Source of the DNA: Turritopsis dohrnii
Lineage: Eukaryota; Cnidaria; Hydrozoa; Anthoathecata; Oceaniidae
Assembly (NCBI GenBank): GCA_027922465.2
Contig: BQMF02000224.1
Span: 496,001 to 560,000 of the forward strand
DNA length: 64,000 bases
Reading direction: 5' to 3'
This document shows positions 39,141-51,869 of the stretch, in pieces; within the stretch, counting starts at the first letter, position 1; each line of letters opens with the position of its first letter. A program made the translations under genes and the position numbers. Below the pieces are notes generated by a model, which worked only from the letters and a program-made list of their open reading frames with translations, was not told where the DNA came from and did no database searches.

Positions 39141-40158
39141 CATATCGAACATTTAAAAGTAGATTACCTTTTATTTTAAAAGTACATAACCTGATATTTT
39201 ATAACTTAATCCACGAAATTAGAATTCATTCGAATTCTAATCAAATAGGCGTACATAAAAATGGGACTTTTAGTTCATTACGCTAACTGAAAATATATAC
39301 TTGATATGCTGCTTTTCTTGTTAGTAAAGCTTATTAGTTCAAAATTTCTTATTACCTCGTTTGGTTTGTTAGCTATTACACTATGTTTGTTTATTAAAGT
39401 TTTCAAAGATCTAGTTCAAAAAGGCAGTTTATTTGTTGGAATTCAATTTTGGTTTCGTCAGAAATTATTATTATTATAAACAAACTTTTTTTTTTCTACA
39501 TAAGCTCTTACGAAAAAATTTCTTATAAAAAAAACACACAGCTCACACATGTATAATTCTTTTGTCTTTAAATAAATTGTTGCTGGTGTTTTTGGTTAGA
39601 CCCTATTTACACTAATTAATCATTTTCATCGAATTTATCGTTAATGCCTGTTTTCCACCAGTGAGATATCTTAGAAAACATCCAGTAAAGAAGTTTTTAG
39701 TACTTAAAGTAAAATTTCGAAAGCATTTGCGTGAAAAGTAAACTTGCTGCTACCGTTTTGCGCCATCTGGCTCTTGTACTGTTTAATGACTGCAGAATGA
39801 AATTTGAAAATTTTTATCAGGTCCCAAATTGATCGTAAAAGGATCCCAATTGCGACGTTCCATTTTCAGACGTCCCTTCGACGTAGCAAAACGATCTCAA
39901 AACCAAACGACCATTTTACGATTAAAATGAGACGTCTCAAATACGTCTTGTGCCCGCTGGGGTAGATTTCACAAACAGATTTTGCTGTCAGACCTTTGTT
40001 ATTCTTTAGTATTAAACGAGCAAAATATTAAGCGAGCAAAACTATTAATTGAATAAGAAACAAAAATAAGATATTGAACAACAAATGTTTAAACACTTCT
40101 CTAAGTAGTTGAGCATGAACTATTTTGAACCCGATGCTCAGTTTGATGAAATGTTTCA

Positions 40159-40255
40159 CAACCTCGTCCCCAAGGCTTCTTGCCTTTTCGATATACGGAT
40201 GGCGGCCACCATCCGCATATATCGAAAAGGCAAGAAGCCCTGGGGACGAGGTTGA
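40159..40255. mobile_element. 97-bp hairpin element with an 8-bp target duplication
   Basis: Nearly the whole element is two arms of about 44 bp (CAACCTCGTCCCCAAGGCTT onward, and its complement) around a 5-base loop. ATGTTTCA occurs directly on both sides (40151-40158 and 40256-40263), the size of target duplication made by hAT transposases. With no internal space, it is a minimal foldback MITE. The arms would form a long hairpin in RNA. Confidence 0.82.
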
Positions 40256-40754
40256 ATGTTTCATTGTGGCCTATACATAGCTCAAGTCTTGTCACAAGAA
40301 ATGAAGAAAAAAGACACTATTAGATACACTAACTTTTTTATTATAAGCATAACAACTGCAAGCATACTTACAGTAAAAAATAAGAATAATCTTCATTTGT
40401 GAATAACAAATTTTTTTTAAATCCTAAATACTTTGAAATCCAAATCGGGTTTACATTGTGTGTCTTCATCAAAATGAAAAATTTAGATGAGAAGATTTGT
40501 ATTATATTAACAACTAACAACAACTAGAAGCATCGTGGCTTGAACAATTTTTCAAGATATCTGAATGATTATCCATTCTTTTCTCGTTGCTTGGTCTATC
40601 ACAATTCCCAAAATATGAATATAAAAATATGAAGGAAAATGGAGAATAAAATGATAATTGATAGAAGTGAATCAAAATCATTTGAAAAAAGAAGCTGTAT
40701 GGATTGAAGACTTTCACAATTGTATTGACCTCAACAACACTATTAAATCTACTA

Positions 40755-43206
40755 GCATGTAGCTTTAGCTAAAAATGCCCCCGCCCTCAAGCATTCCAAT
40801 TTTTACACACAGCAAGCTATACAACGGAAACAAAAGCAAAGAAAACTTTGTTACTTTTTGTTATGTCTTGGTCCTATGTCACCTTTCAAAAAGTGTAATT
40901 AAGGCTTAACAAGTAATATCAGAAAGTATTGGCTACAAACAAAAGAAATGTGTGAACTGAAACCATGGTTACGTATTTTATAATGAAAATAAGATAAACA
41001 TTTGTTAAAGAAATTCTGTAAGTGCCAAAAGAAAGAAAAAAAACTTTTTCAAAAAAAAAATTAAAGCGAAAAATCCATTAGAAATCTGCGTTTCAAACTT
41101 GGATTCGAAACAGAAATAGCCGAAGTTTACATAAAAAACAAGAAAAAAATATAAGAAGGTTTTATTGATCATGATCACACCAGGTTTGGGGAAGGACAGA
41201 AAGAAGGAAAACACGAAGAAGGACAATTTGTAGGCTTTCTTCCATGCACAGAAATCCAATTAAAATCTTTTAAAGGCAAGATCTGCCAAAAATCAGTTTA
41301 TTGAATAAAATTTATCGAACGAAAGATTATTTAGAGCTAAAACATATACAAAAATAAAATGTTGTTGGCAAAATTTCAGATTTCAAGCTGTGCTTCAAAA
41401 TCCTAGTCGTTCACTTCACTAAAACAACACAAAAGTAATATGAAAAATGTCTAAGCAATTTTAGCATACGAACTTCCTAAATAACATAGTATAATTGCCC
41501 CCGCAGCGAGCGTAAGCGAGCGAGGAGGCATAGTAGTTTCACGAGATAGGTGAATGTCAGTTTCAGATTTTGTTCATCATCATCTTCATCATCATCATCC
41601 AACTTTCATGTTGACGTTACACGGTGGTATACAATTATTAGCTGACTTTGCTTTTTTTTTTCATGTCAAAGCATGACACCGTAGGTGGGAGACAGAATGT
41701 TTATTTTCCTAATTTATTATTATATTATACTATGTTATTTAGGAAGTTCGTATGCTAAAATTGCTTAGACATTTTTCATATTACTTTTGTGTTGTTTTTG
41801 TGAAGTGAACGACAAGGATTTTAAAGCACCGCTTCAAATCTGGAATTTTGTCCACCATTTTTGTATATATGTTTTAGTTCTAAATCTTTCATTCAATAAA
41901 TTTTATTCAATGCACTGATTTTTGGCGGATCTTGCCTTAAAAAGATTTTAATTGGAGAAAGAAAGAAAAGTGACCTATTTTTTGAGGGGGGTGACTAAAG
42001 ATTTTAATTGGATTTCTGTGTATGCAAGAAAGCCTAAAAATTGTCGTTCTTCATGTTTTTCTTCTTTCTGTCCTCCAAAGATCATGATCAATAAAACATT
42101 TTTATATTTTTTTCTTGTTTTTTTTTTTTTTTTTTTGTAAACTTTGGCTATGTTTTGTTTCGAATCAAAGTTTGAAACGCAGATTTCTAAGGATTTTTCG
42201 CTTTAATTTTTTTTTGAAAAAGTTTTTTTTTCTTTTGGCTCTTAGGACAGCTTTATACAGCCGCATAATCGCCGTGTCGAATTAAATTACTTTAATTCGG
42301 GTAAAATTCGACAAAAATGCGACAGTCAATTTATACAGGTTTTGTTGCCGCATATCAAATTCGACATGACTTTAGACAGCCGCATAAACGTCGAATAAAT
42401 TTATCATCGTGTGTTTCTTACACGCTGTCCACTACTTTCATGCACTTTTTTTCACGAAGTTCACCCAAGCTGTTATTAAATTCGACGATTATGCGGCTGT
42501 ATAAAGTGATGTCGAATTTATGTCGAAGATTGCCGTTTTATTCGACAAACTCTGCTGAACTTAATTCATTATGTCGCACTTAATTAATTTTTCACTTTAT
42601 ACAGTCGAATTTACGTCGCATTTAATAAAGAGTTTAATTCGACGCGGCGATTATGCGGCTGTATAAAGCTGTCCTTACAGAATTTCTTTAAAAAATCTTA
42701 ATCTTATTTTGATTATAAAAATACGTATCCATGGTTTTAGTTCACACATTTCTTTTGTTTGTAGCAAATACTTTCTGATGTTACTTGTTAAGCCTTATTT
42801 ACACTTTTGAAAGGTATATTAGTATCAGTGTGACATAGGACTAAGAGATAACAAAAAGTAACAAGACTTTGTTTGTTTTTGTTTCCGTTGTATAGGCTTG
42901 CAATGTATAGCTTGCTGCGTGTACAAATTGGAATGCTTGAGCGCGGGGGCATTTTTAGCTAAAGCTACATGCTAGTATAATAATAAATTAGGAAAGAGAT
43001 ACGAAAAAACATCCCACTTACAGTACCATGCTTTGAAACGGAAAAAAAAGCAAAGTCAGCTAATTAATTATATTCCACCGTGTAACGTCAACACGAAAGT
43101 TGGAAGATGATGATGAAGAACAAAATCGGAACTGACATTCGCCTATCTCGTGAAACTACTATGCCTCCTCGCTCGCTTACGCTCGCTTACGCTCGCTGCG
43201 GGGGCA
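40755..43206. repeat. Large composite inverted duplication
   Basis: Segments run in the order A-B-C-D-C'-B'-A'-D', where primes are inverted copies. A is near 40757-40850 (GTAGCTTTAGCTAAAAATGC) and A' ends near 42975. B is near 40860-41035 and B' near 42680-42880. C is 41040-41490 and C' 41735-42240. D is 41495-41710 (cccccgcagcgagcgtaagc onward) and D' 43000-43206. Divergence is about 5-15 percent by eye. B' and C' are separated by a MITE at 42245-42674. No coding capacity was found; the ORFs at 41005-41259 and 41952-42140 are poly-T/Lys-type artefacts. Confidence 0.75.
42245..42674. mobile_element. PIF/Harbinger-like MITE with TTA target duplication
   Basis: The ends GGACAGCTTTATACAGCCGC and their complement form TIRs of about 40 bp with one or two differences. 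TTA flanks both sides (42242-42244 and 42675-42677). The other arm of the surrounding inverted repeat (near 41022) shows the uninterrupted site, confirming the boundaries. Inside are further inverted copies of CAGCCGCATAAWCGTCG. Confidence 0.88.
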
Positions 43207-43367
43207 ATTACAACCAAATGTCAAACTTGTTTAAAAACTGAAGACTTCGTCTATTTATGATCAAATCTGCAAAAGTGACTGACAAATTTAATATCAAGAC
43301 CTTCCAATTGTTCTTTGTGCAAACCTTCCAAATTTTGCCAGAAATGTGAATTTGGTAACATATTTAA

Positions 43368-44940
43368 GTAAACATTGAACACAACACATTTCCTGAAGAC
43401 TGGAATGTTGCAAAAATCTGTCCCATACCAAAAGTCGAATCACCTTCCCAAGCTTCTGATTATCGCCCCATATCAATTCTTCCCGTCCTATCTAAAGTTT
43501 TCGAAAGAGTCGTTCTTCACCAATTAGTTGACCATATTGAAAATCTATACCAATCAACACAACATGGCTTTCGGAAATCTAAATCGACCATTACCTGTTT
43601 AATGATGCTAAGAGACGAAATACTAAAAGCAATGGATAGAGGAGAAGTCACAATCGCAGTGTTTGCTGATTATTCCAAAGCTTTCGACACGATTGATTAC
43701 AAAACCCTTCTCTCTAAATTACACCAGCTAAATTTCTCTAAACCATTTCTACACTGGGTGACGGAATACCTTACCAACCGTCCACATTATGTACAAGTCG
43801 ATGATAAATCATCAACCTTACTAACAAGTCGTTTTGGAATCCCACAAGGCTCAATTCTTGGCCCTACTCTATTTAATCTTTATGTGATCGACATGCCCAA
43901 ATATCTTCAAACGTCCAATTCCCTTCAATATGCCGATGACACTACCCTTTACGGACATTGCAAACCAGCCAACCTAACCCATAAAGCTACGGAACTAACC
44001 TCTGATCTCATGAATCTAAAACGTTTGTCAAATGCTTCAAACTTGGTCTTCAATAACAATAAAACCAAAACGATGGTATTTAGCACCAAAAAACTTTCAC
44101 GTCTGCACCATCTCAACACAAAAAACGTGATTACATGTGATGGCCAAGAACTTACATCAACAACAAGTCTGAAAATTCTTGGTGTCACCTTCAATGAACA
44201 CCTAGAATGGAAAGAACACATAAACAACATCATTCGTAGCTGTTACACCACATTGAAATTGCTAAGGTTGCTGAAACGACTGGTGCCCTACAAATTAAAG
44301 AACCAACTAGTAAACGCACTAATCCTATCTAAACTTGATTATGGGAATTCCATCTACATCGGCACGACACCTCTTTATCTAATTAAACGACTGCAAAAAG
44401 TTCAAAACGCTGCTGCTGGTTTTGTATTCGGTAGATATGGCACTATTGATGATGTTACCAAACTATCTTGGTTACCAATTCTAGAAAGATACGAATATGC
44501 TATTGCCATGCTCACATTCAAGTCCCTCAATGACCCAAACATTCCCTGTAACATCAAGGTCGCAAAGAAAAATGACGTTCGCTCACTACGTAATAATAGC
44601 AGCCGCACCGGAGTACTACTGAAAAGCACCGATAAAGCGAAAACCTTCCAGTATGAAGCTACCTCGATTTTCAACACTCTACCGAAGCCATTAAGGGAAT
44701 GTTCAAGTTTATCCACGTTCAGAAACAAACTAAAAGCTTACTTGTTAGACAAGGCTGTTGCCAGAACTTCATTTATTTGATAAAAAAAAACAAAACAAAA
44801 CAAAACAAAAAAAACCAATTAAAATAAGTTTTGTACTAACGCTATCCACATACAGTACTCATACAAATTTCAGATGAAGAGCCAATTGTATTTTATTGGA
44901 AATGCTGAAACAAATTATTATTATTATTATTATTATAAAC
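43368..44940 (+). pseudogene. 5'-truncated LINE with open reverse transcriptase
   Basis: The frame is open from 43368 to the stop at 44780; the first ATG is 43602. It carries FPEDWNVAKICPIPKV, YRPISILPVLSKVFER, QHGFRKSKSTITCL, FADYSKAFDTIDY, GIPQGSILGPTLFNLY and YADDTTLY, then thumb and C-terminal regions ending LPKPLRECSSLSTFRNKLKA. The catalytic motif is intact and no stop interrupts the RT. No endonuclease or ORF1 is present, so it is dead on arrival by 5' truncation. An A/C-rich tract follows, and the 3' end is an ATT microsatellite at 44917-44937, as in CR1/L2-type LINEs. This is the youngest-looking LINE copy in the window. Confidence 0.9.
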
Positions 44941-45296
44941 TCAACGGACTCCTTTGAACGGACTCCTTGACTCCTTTGCATAAATCTCTTTAAACTAAGC
45001 CGGTAGATGATTCGCTGTACCCTTACGTCATTGATGATGTCAAAATTGTTGATGCCTAGCCTTTAGAAATATAAGCATCGATTTAGGAATGGTTTTTCGA
45101 GAGAAAACAGCAGTCAAGCATGTTTTGAGTTTAGTCTATTACATTGTTTAATAATTTGACTTTGGGTACATATATTTCCATTGGATTAAACTTCAATATC
45201 TCGCATGCTTTAGAGTTAAGTTCACCAAAACATAAACAAAAATTTTCAACATGAATTGAGATTGGAAAAACGTTGTTACAAGTTGATCAAATTGGT

Positions 45297-45511
45297 CAAA
45301 ATTGGTAACATTATTACCAAATTTGACAAAATTATTATCGCTCCCGTTAATTCATGTTGTATAAGAAAGTAACCGTGAACACTCCGATTCGGAATAGCTT
45401 ACCTACGTTGTTATCAAAATTGATAACATTATTACCAAATTTGACAAGATTGTCGTCGTTCCCGTAATTCATGTTATATAAGAAAGTAGCCGTGAACGCT
45501 CCGATTCGGAA
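45297..45511 (+). repeat. Tandem duplication, 118-bp period
   Basis: Both units contain AAAATTGRTAACATTATTAC, AAATTTGACAA, TCATGTTRTATAAGAAAGTA and TGAACRCTCCGATTCGGAA. They differ at several sites. The function is unknown. Confidence 0.8.
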
Positions 45512-48189
45512 ATGTTTTTGTATTTCATCCCCCTCTCCTCCCCCCCTGCTAATTAAAACTGAATATTTTAATATCGTATCACAGTGTAAAGTATTGAACG
45601 AAATGAAAATTGAAGTTTTATTGGAGGACTTTGTGCAAAAAGTCCAAGAGCCTCGTGTTATCCCTATCCGAAGAAGCCGTGTCAACTACGTTTTTTATGA
45701 TTTGTATATTTTCTAATTTTTCTTGTTCTTTTATATTAAAGTGAATGAATATCAAAAGTACCCAGCCTACGCTTTCAGTATCAACACCTGGCCCTCACGT
45801 TAAGCTAAGAACCCACTCTGCAATTCGTTCATGCGCATGCAACGCAATTTTTAAATTTTGCAAGCGAAAAATAGTTGCAAGGGTTACACTGTGGTTTTTA
45901 CGCTTTACGGTATCTGCATCAATATGTAGTTTCGCTAGAGATTTCCACAAACCATTCTTGAAACTGTGTCAATCTCTCCATTTACAACAAAGCTATTCCC
46001 AACATCGACGACACATTGTCTAAAGCAATGTTCGATGGTGTCTGGGGCTGCACTCTTCCACACGGCTTGAAGCTTTCATATCTCACGTACTTCATCAATT
46101 TGAGAATCTATTTTTCTTTCATCGGTTTGACTTGCTACGTGACGAACACATTTAAATTTCTGATGATACCGCCGAATATTTCCGGAATTAAAAATCGACA
46201 CTGTGACCACGAAATCATTTCACGAAATCATTTCTGATAGTCAAACCTATAATGTTGGATGAGCCTGAAAAGATAGGTTTAAACATTAAAACCTCTGTTG
46301 ATGCTCAACTTGGAGTGGCGATAGGGAGCAACTATTTCCGAACTCAGTACTTTGATCCATTAAATTTTGGCGCGAGTTCCATTGTCGCGCATCTTTTTTT
46401 CGCGAATAACATCTTCGCGCAAACTGATTTCCTGCAAGATTAAACTTTGGGCAATTTAATGAAAAAATATACAAATATATAAATAACCTGAGAATAAAGA
46501 TAAAAAACACTAAACAGTAAAGTTTTAGGAACTATATTTTCATAAATGATGAAATGATGTTAATGCGTCAGCTGATGTAATTAATGCTTCTGACGTACTT
46601 AAAACTGTTTGGATATAGTTGTTTTCTTTCGAATGAATATACCTTAAAAAGTTGTTTTTGATGTTCACGCAATCTTTATTGTACACACCTGAAAACCGAA
46701 AAAATTCGCGCCCGTCTAATTTTTGCGCACCATTTTGCGCGAAAGATTTGTATTTTCGCGCAACTTATTTTGTGTGAAGTTTTCTTCAGCGCAAAAACTT
46801 AATAAACTTATGTATTCAGGGACCAGATAAGTGGCTGAATGGGTCTGGGAGATTGCACTATTATCGCAAATTACTGCTCAGCATCTACTTGCTTTACTGC
46901 TAGCTATCAACACAAAATGACCTACTTGAAGAGGGGGCAGTATATAAGGCCATTTGTCATCAACTAATCCTAACTAAAACAGTTGGTCATAACAGTGACT
47001 TTGGAGCTCCAAAAAACGAATTCTAGGCATTCAAAGCGATGACCAAAGCGGATCGGCGCAAAAAAGACCAAAAGTTCTAACTCCTTCTCAACAGCTTGGA
47101 CGATGAGAGCAAATACAAAGCAACATCCAACAGCCAAAAGGGTGTGTTTGATACATCAGATAAAGCTGGGCGTTGGAAAGACTGCCTGTAAAATGTACAT
47201 GCTTTGCCATGTAAGAAAGATGTTCTAGTGACATTGTAACACAATGAAATCAAAAATATAAGCCGATCTGCTGCATGAAGTTTGGGTCGATATAAAAGTC
47301 AAACCATAGTGACTATTGTGGAACCAAAGCTCGCTGAATTGAGTGGTAAATTCGGTTGCTTCAAGAATGGACGCGCAGCCGAGACGCAAGACTCGACGTA
47401 AGTACAACCAATTTCTGGGTTACTGCACAGTGGTGATTTCGATATTCCTATCCAACACTCCAATTCTGTTCGGGGTGATTTTCAAGTACTGTTCTTACAA
47501 CAGAGATTTTTACGCTTCAAATCAAAAGTTCGTTTCATTGACAGCCGTACTATATCTGACATGTAAACCCAGATATGTTAGTATGGATTGTCGAACCCAG
47601 TGTTTTATTTTGTCAAAGAAAAGAAAATATTTGAAAAGTTCTCTGATTAAATCACCTTGAAAATGAATAATGCAACAGTTAGCGGACCTGGCGGGAAATC
47701 ATAAACGGCAAATTATTTCCGTCAGTCTACCCACATCTTGAAACTGCTGGAATATTTTTTGATAGTGTTTTCTTATACGGTAAAGAGATAAGAGTAGTTT
47801 TAATATACAAAACAAAGAATCCAATGGTTCAGCAGGGATGGTAAGAATATATGTTTTTGCATATTATACCAAGCAGACTTTTTATTGTTGGAAACAAAAC
47901 CAACTGTTCATGCGCATTCATCGATGAAACATGCAACATTTGTCGCCAGTGCGTAATTAGTATCCTCGCGAGTTTTGTAAACAAAAAAGACACAAAAGCC
48001 AAACCGAAAGAAAAGCTGTGCATACAAACTACTTTGTCTTTGTGTTCCTCCCGAGGTACCTTTTGTGTTCCTTGAAACAATGATGTGTCTTAGATCTAGT
48101 ATTACCTTTGTCTTGTTATTTTATTTTAAACTTAGGAGATTACTCTGCAGTCCTCTCTATTTCCAAAAGTTCTTGGACAGATGCATTAA
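45512..48189. other. Mostly non-coding; possible CG-motif MITE
   Basis: No gene with splice signals was found. 46364-46440 (TTGGCGCGAGTTCC, TTCGCGCAAACTG) and 46708-46790 (TTCGCGCCCG, TTTTCGCGCAACTT) have GCGCGAA motifs in opposite orientation and may be ends of a TIR element of about 430 bp. The ORFs at 45745-46023, 47343-47660 and 47829-48080 show no recognised domain. Confidence 0.35.
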
Positions 48190-49002
48190 AGGCTGGTTTC
48201 CACTTATCTGGATTTTGACCGGATCGGTCTGGATCGGATGGAATCCTGTCTGGTAAAAATTTCTGCATCTATCCTTATGACTTTTCTCAAACTCGTATTA
48301 CATCAGTATACTGATCGTTCATTGGTTGAAAAAGGCAAGCGATCTGTGATTCGGCTACGGATTGGAAAAAAGTTGAACTTTCTTCAACTTTATCGAAATC
48401 CGCTTTGGATCGCTCTGGATCGGATTTCCACTTAGATGGATCAGACCGGATTAGAACGGAAAGGATCAGAAATTTAATCCACGCATGCGTAAAAGTTGCA
48501 CATTTCGTGATCCAGGTCAGTCATAGCGGTCCAAAACGGATCGAAAAAAAGTTGAGAAGCATTCAACTTTTTTCTGGATCATCCTGGATCGATTAGTTTG
48601 GATCTGTTTTAAGCCAATGAAAACGAGTGTTGATCATGTGACTTTAAATTAATAAGGCAGACACTACAGCGCCAAAAACAAACTTAGATCATATTGACAA
48701 CCATCTATTTGTTATTATGGATAATCTAGGAGGATAATCAAGAAGACATTTTGGGCAGGTTCTTAAACGAACAAGATAACAGAGTTATTGAGAATCCCAA
48801 TTCACAACTGGAACCGAAATTTATGAGGCAGCATTCGAAAATATTTAAAGAAATATTCATGATTCAAACAGTTTCCATATCTTGAATAAGTAAATGATAC
48901 TCTCCTGTATCTGTCGTCCTTCGTGTTAAATTTGCAAATTGATATTGGTGCTCAAGTTGGAGAGCGCGTGGAATTGCTTTAGCAGCAGTAGTTTGTTGTT
49001 TC

Positions 49003-50386
49003 TTGGCTATTTACTTTACTTTGGACGTCACCATGTGGAAGTCACGTATTGTCGCCATTTTGGTTTTTTGTACTTGGGCTTTTGCTCGACGTCGCACTAG
49101 GACTTCCGGAACTACAGACGATGCGGCACAACGTTCTTTACAGGACTGGTTACAATTATCACGAAGCTCTTTGCAGCTTTCGTGCAATGCCTTAAATATT
49201 TTGATTACCGGTTCCACACAAGTGTTGGCCAGGCGTCTGTACCAATTTTACCATTCACTTGAGCCGATGACAACCAGTGTTGCAGCTCCGTTGTTTGTGC
49301 AACAACAGTCAAGTTCGTCGACTGCTTCTCATCCCATTCCAGCAAGTACTCACACGTCGTCATCCGAAAATTGTTCGTCAACTGAATCTCGTCTTGTGAC
49401 TGCCGACTCTTTTCAAACACCCATGTCGAATGATTTAGAGACTCTAATTAGACAACAAGTTGAACGGTTTTTTAACAGGCAACGTTCAAATTTAAACATT
49501 AATATTGACACTACTAATACTGACAGTAATGATATACCAGCTAATTTTATATCTGGTTCAACTACTAGTTTTAGTAACATTGGTCTAGGTCCGGGTTCTC
49601 TGCCGGTGCCTTGTGCTGCCACACTTCCTCGCGCGTCACAGAGTGTTGCCGTTCGCCTGCCTGCTTGTCGATCACCCAGTGTTCCAGCGCTGACTCAGGC
49701 TGTCATTGACCGCATAACGAATGGTGAGTTCATTAACTTTGATCATTTGTTACCTTCTTCAGTGGTCTCGACGGAGGAATACACATTCCAGTTCTCGGGG
49801 GGTCCATCTCCATCGGTGTCTCTGGTGCCGCGTCAGTCGGGTCGACCACGGGTTTCTGATTTTTCTTCGTGGATGGTGGCTTGGAACAATTTTATTCGTT
49901 GTTGTGGCCACTTCTTTCCGGATTGTGTTTGCGAGTTGTTGCAGTATCAGGCTATCATCTGTGATTTCGCCGCCCAATTTAATTTTCAAGCTTGGGGCGC
50001 TTACGACAGGTTTTTCCGTTTCCAGATGGCGTACAATGCTTCTTTGTCATGGAATCGTATTGATGATGATCTGTACAATCGGCATCTGAGAGGTGCCCCT
50101 GCGCTTGTTGTCTGTTTTGCGTGTAGGGGTGTGGGGCACATGGCATCTGGCTGTCCTTTCCGGTTGTCTCAGACCACTGGTTCTAATTCAGGCTCCATCC
50201 CCCCAGAACTTACAGTCGGTCAGACCTCCAGGATCAGAATTCTTTTCTCATTCTAGATCCTGTCAGTTTTATAACGCAGATGGACATTGCACCAACACCA
50301 GGTGTCGTTTCATGCATCGCTTTCGGATCTGTTCAGGTCCCCATCCAGCCTCACAATGCACCAGCGGGCATAGTTTTTCATCCTAA
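49003..50386 (+). pseudogene. gag-like protein of the YR retroelement
   Basis: 49003-50256 encodes 417 aa. Near residue 50 a SAP-like segment (LQLSCNALNILITGSTQVLA) is visible, then a Ser/Thr-rich linker, then a CX2CX4HX4C knuckle (CFACRGVGHMASGC) near the end. In the overlapping frame (to 50386) lies a second cysteine/histidine cluster, CQFYNADGHCTNTRCRFMHR followed by CSGPHPASQC, typical of DIRS/Ngaro gag C-termini. One frameshift between the clusters separates them. The ATG at 49003 gives the full SAP-like region; a later Met is possible. Confidence 0.75.
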
Positions 50387-51860
50387 TGTGTTACCTTCCT
50401 CAGTTGTTTCTTCAGTCAATATTTCCAGATTGGAATTGGCTTTGCGGGATCATCCTGATAGAGCCTTGGTGTCCTTTGTTTTGGACGGTTTTCGTTACGG
50501 TTTCGATATTGGATTTTCTGGCCCTATTTTAACTACTAGACCTAACAATTTATTGTCGGCTCGGAATAATCCTTTACCGGTTTGGGAGGCCTTAGCAAGA
50601 GAGGTCAATAGAGGTCATACGGCAGGCTCCTTTTTGTCTCCACCATTGGAGCCTCTCCATTGTTCCCCGCTTGTTGCAGTCCCTAAGAAAGGAGGGACTT
50701 TTAGGATTATTTTGGATTTGTCATCGCCCAGGGGCATTTCAGTCAATGAAGGTATTGATAAGTCAGATTTTTCGGTTAAGTATTCTAGTTTTGATGACGC
50801 TATACTTATGATTTCTCAGTTAGGTTCAGGTTGTTATTTGGCTAAATTGGATATTAAACATGCTTTTCGTTTGTGTCCTGTTCGTCCTGCCCAGTGGAGC
50901 CTGTTAGGTTACTGGTGGGAAGGTGATTATTTTGTTGACACTCGCTTGCCTTTTGGGAGTCGTTCGTCTCCGTTCATTTTTAATCAATTCGCGAAATCAC
51001 TATGTTGGATTTTCATTTTCGTTGGTGGCATTCAACATATGATGCATTATCTTGATGATTTTTTAATCTGTGACTTGACAGAGCGTCAAGTGGCAGAGGA
51101 CATGGCTGTTATGCAGTCGATATGTTCGCCCCAACCCAAGTGCTTACATATCTGGGAATTGAAGTTGACGTCTCCACCCGTACCATTCGATTACCTGTAG
51201 ATAAGTTTGAGGACCTTCACACCATGTTAATTGGATAGAGGAGCCGATGCAAATGTACTAAACGGGAATTACTGTCTTTAATTGGTTCTTTATCATTTGC
51301 AGCCAAAGTTGTTAAGCCAGGTAGATGTTTCTTACGTAGGCTGATCGACTTATCTACTTCGGTGTCATCGCTTAGTCACCATATTTATTTAAATGCGGAA
51401 GCTCGGGCTGATATACAGTGGTGGATCGACTTTTTGCCGTCTTGGAATGGTGTCTGCCTTTTTCAATCGGAGCCTATTACTTCAGTGGCCATGTCCTTGT
51501 ACACTGATGCTTCAGGGAATGGTTTCGGAGGCTATTGGGGTTCCCATTGGTTTAGTGAGACTTGGCCTCTTCACTTTCTCAGGTATCACATTAATGTCCA
51601 GGAACTGTTGCAGCAGTTGTGACTTGGGGTTCCCGATGGCAGAATTCGCAGATTGTCATCTTTACAGACAATTTAGCCATCGTTCACGTTTGGAGGTCCG
51701 GTTCTTGCAGGGATCCGGTCATTATGACGCTTGTTAGGTTTTTGTTTTTGTTTTCAGCTCGTTTGAATGTTAATATATTATTGCAGCATGTACCAGGTCA
51801 CTTTAATGCTGCAGCTGACTTTCTTTCTCGTTCTCAGGTGAGGCGTTTTCGAGCAGTGTG
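50387..51860 (+). pseudogene. Reverse transcriptase and RNase H of the YR retroelement
   Basis: 50280-51200 contains SPLVAVPKKGGTFRIILDLS, LAKLDIKHAFRLCPVRP, RLPFGSRSSPFIFNQF and the catalytic MHYLDDFLIC, matching DIRS-type RT. The frame closes at 51200 and resumes at 51362 with ADIQWWIDFLPSW and SLYTDASGNGFGGYWG (RNase H). A stop after INVQELLQQL forces a shift to 51619, where IVIFTDNLAIVHVW and HVPGHFNAAADFLSRSQ complete RNase H. At least two frame breaks. Confidence 0.82.
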
Positions 51861-51869
51861 CCCCAAGGC

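Larger units (their letters stand above)
37377..39961. mobile_element. GACGTC-rich TIR element, 2.6 kb, with an internal insertion
   Basis: The ends are inverted copies of CCCAGCGGGCACAA(A)GACGT (37377 onward and 39961 backward). The left 480 bp are packed with GACGTC, GAGACGTCTCGACGACATCC and related motifs. No transposase ORF is seen. The right half contains a duplicated block and an insertion of about 800 bp (38958-39768, ends ACGGTAGCAGC inverted). The superfamily is not determined. Confidence 0.7.

Noticed and set aside
49721..50089. 122-codon ORF inside the gag region
   Set aside because: Out-of-frame shadow of the gag-like ORF at 49003-50256.
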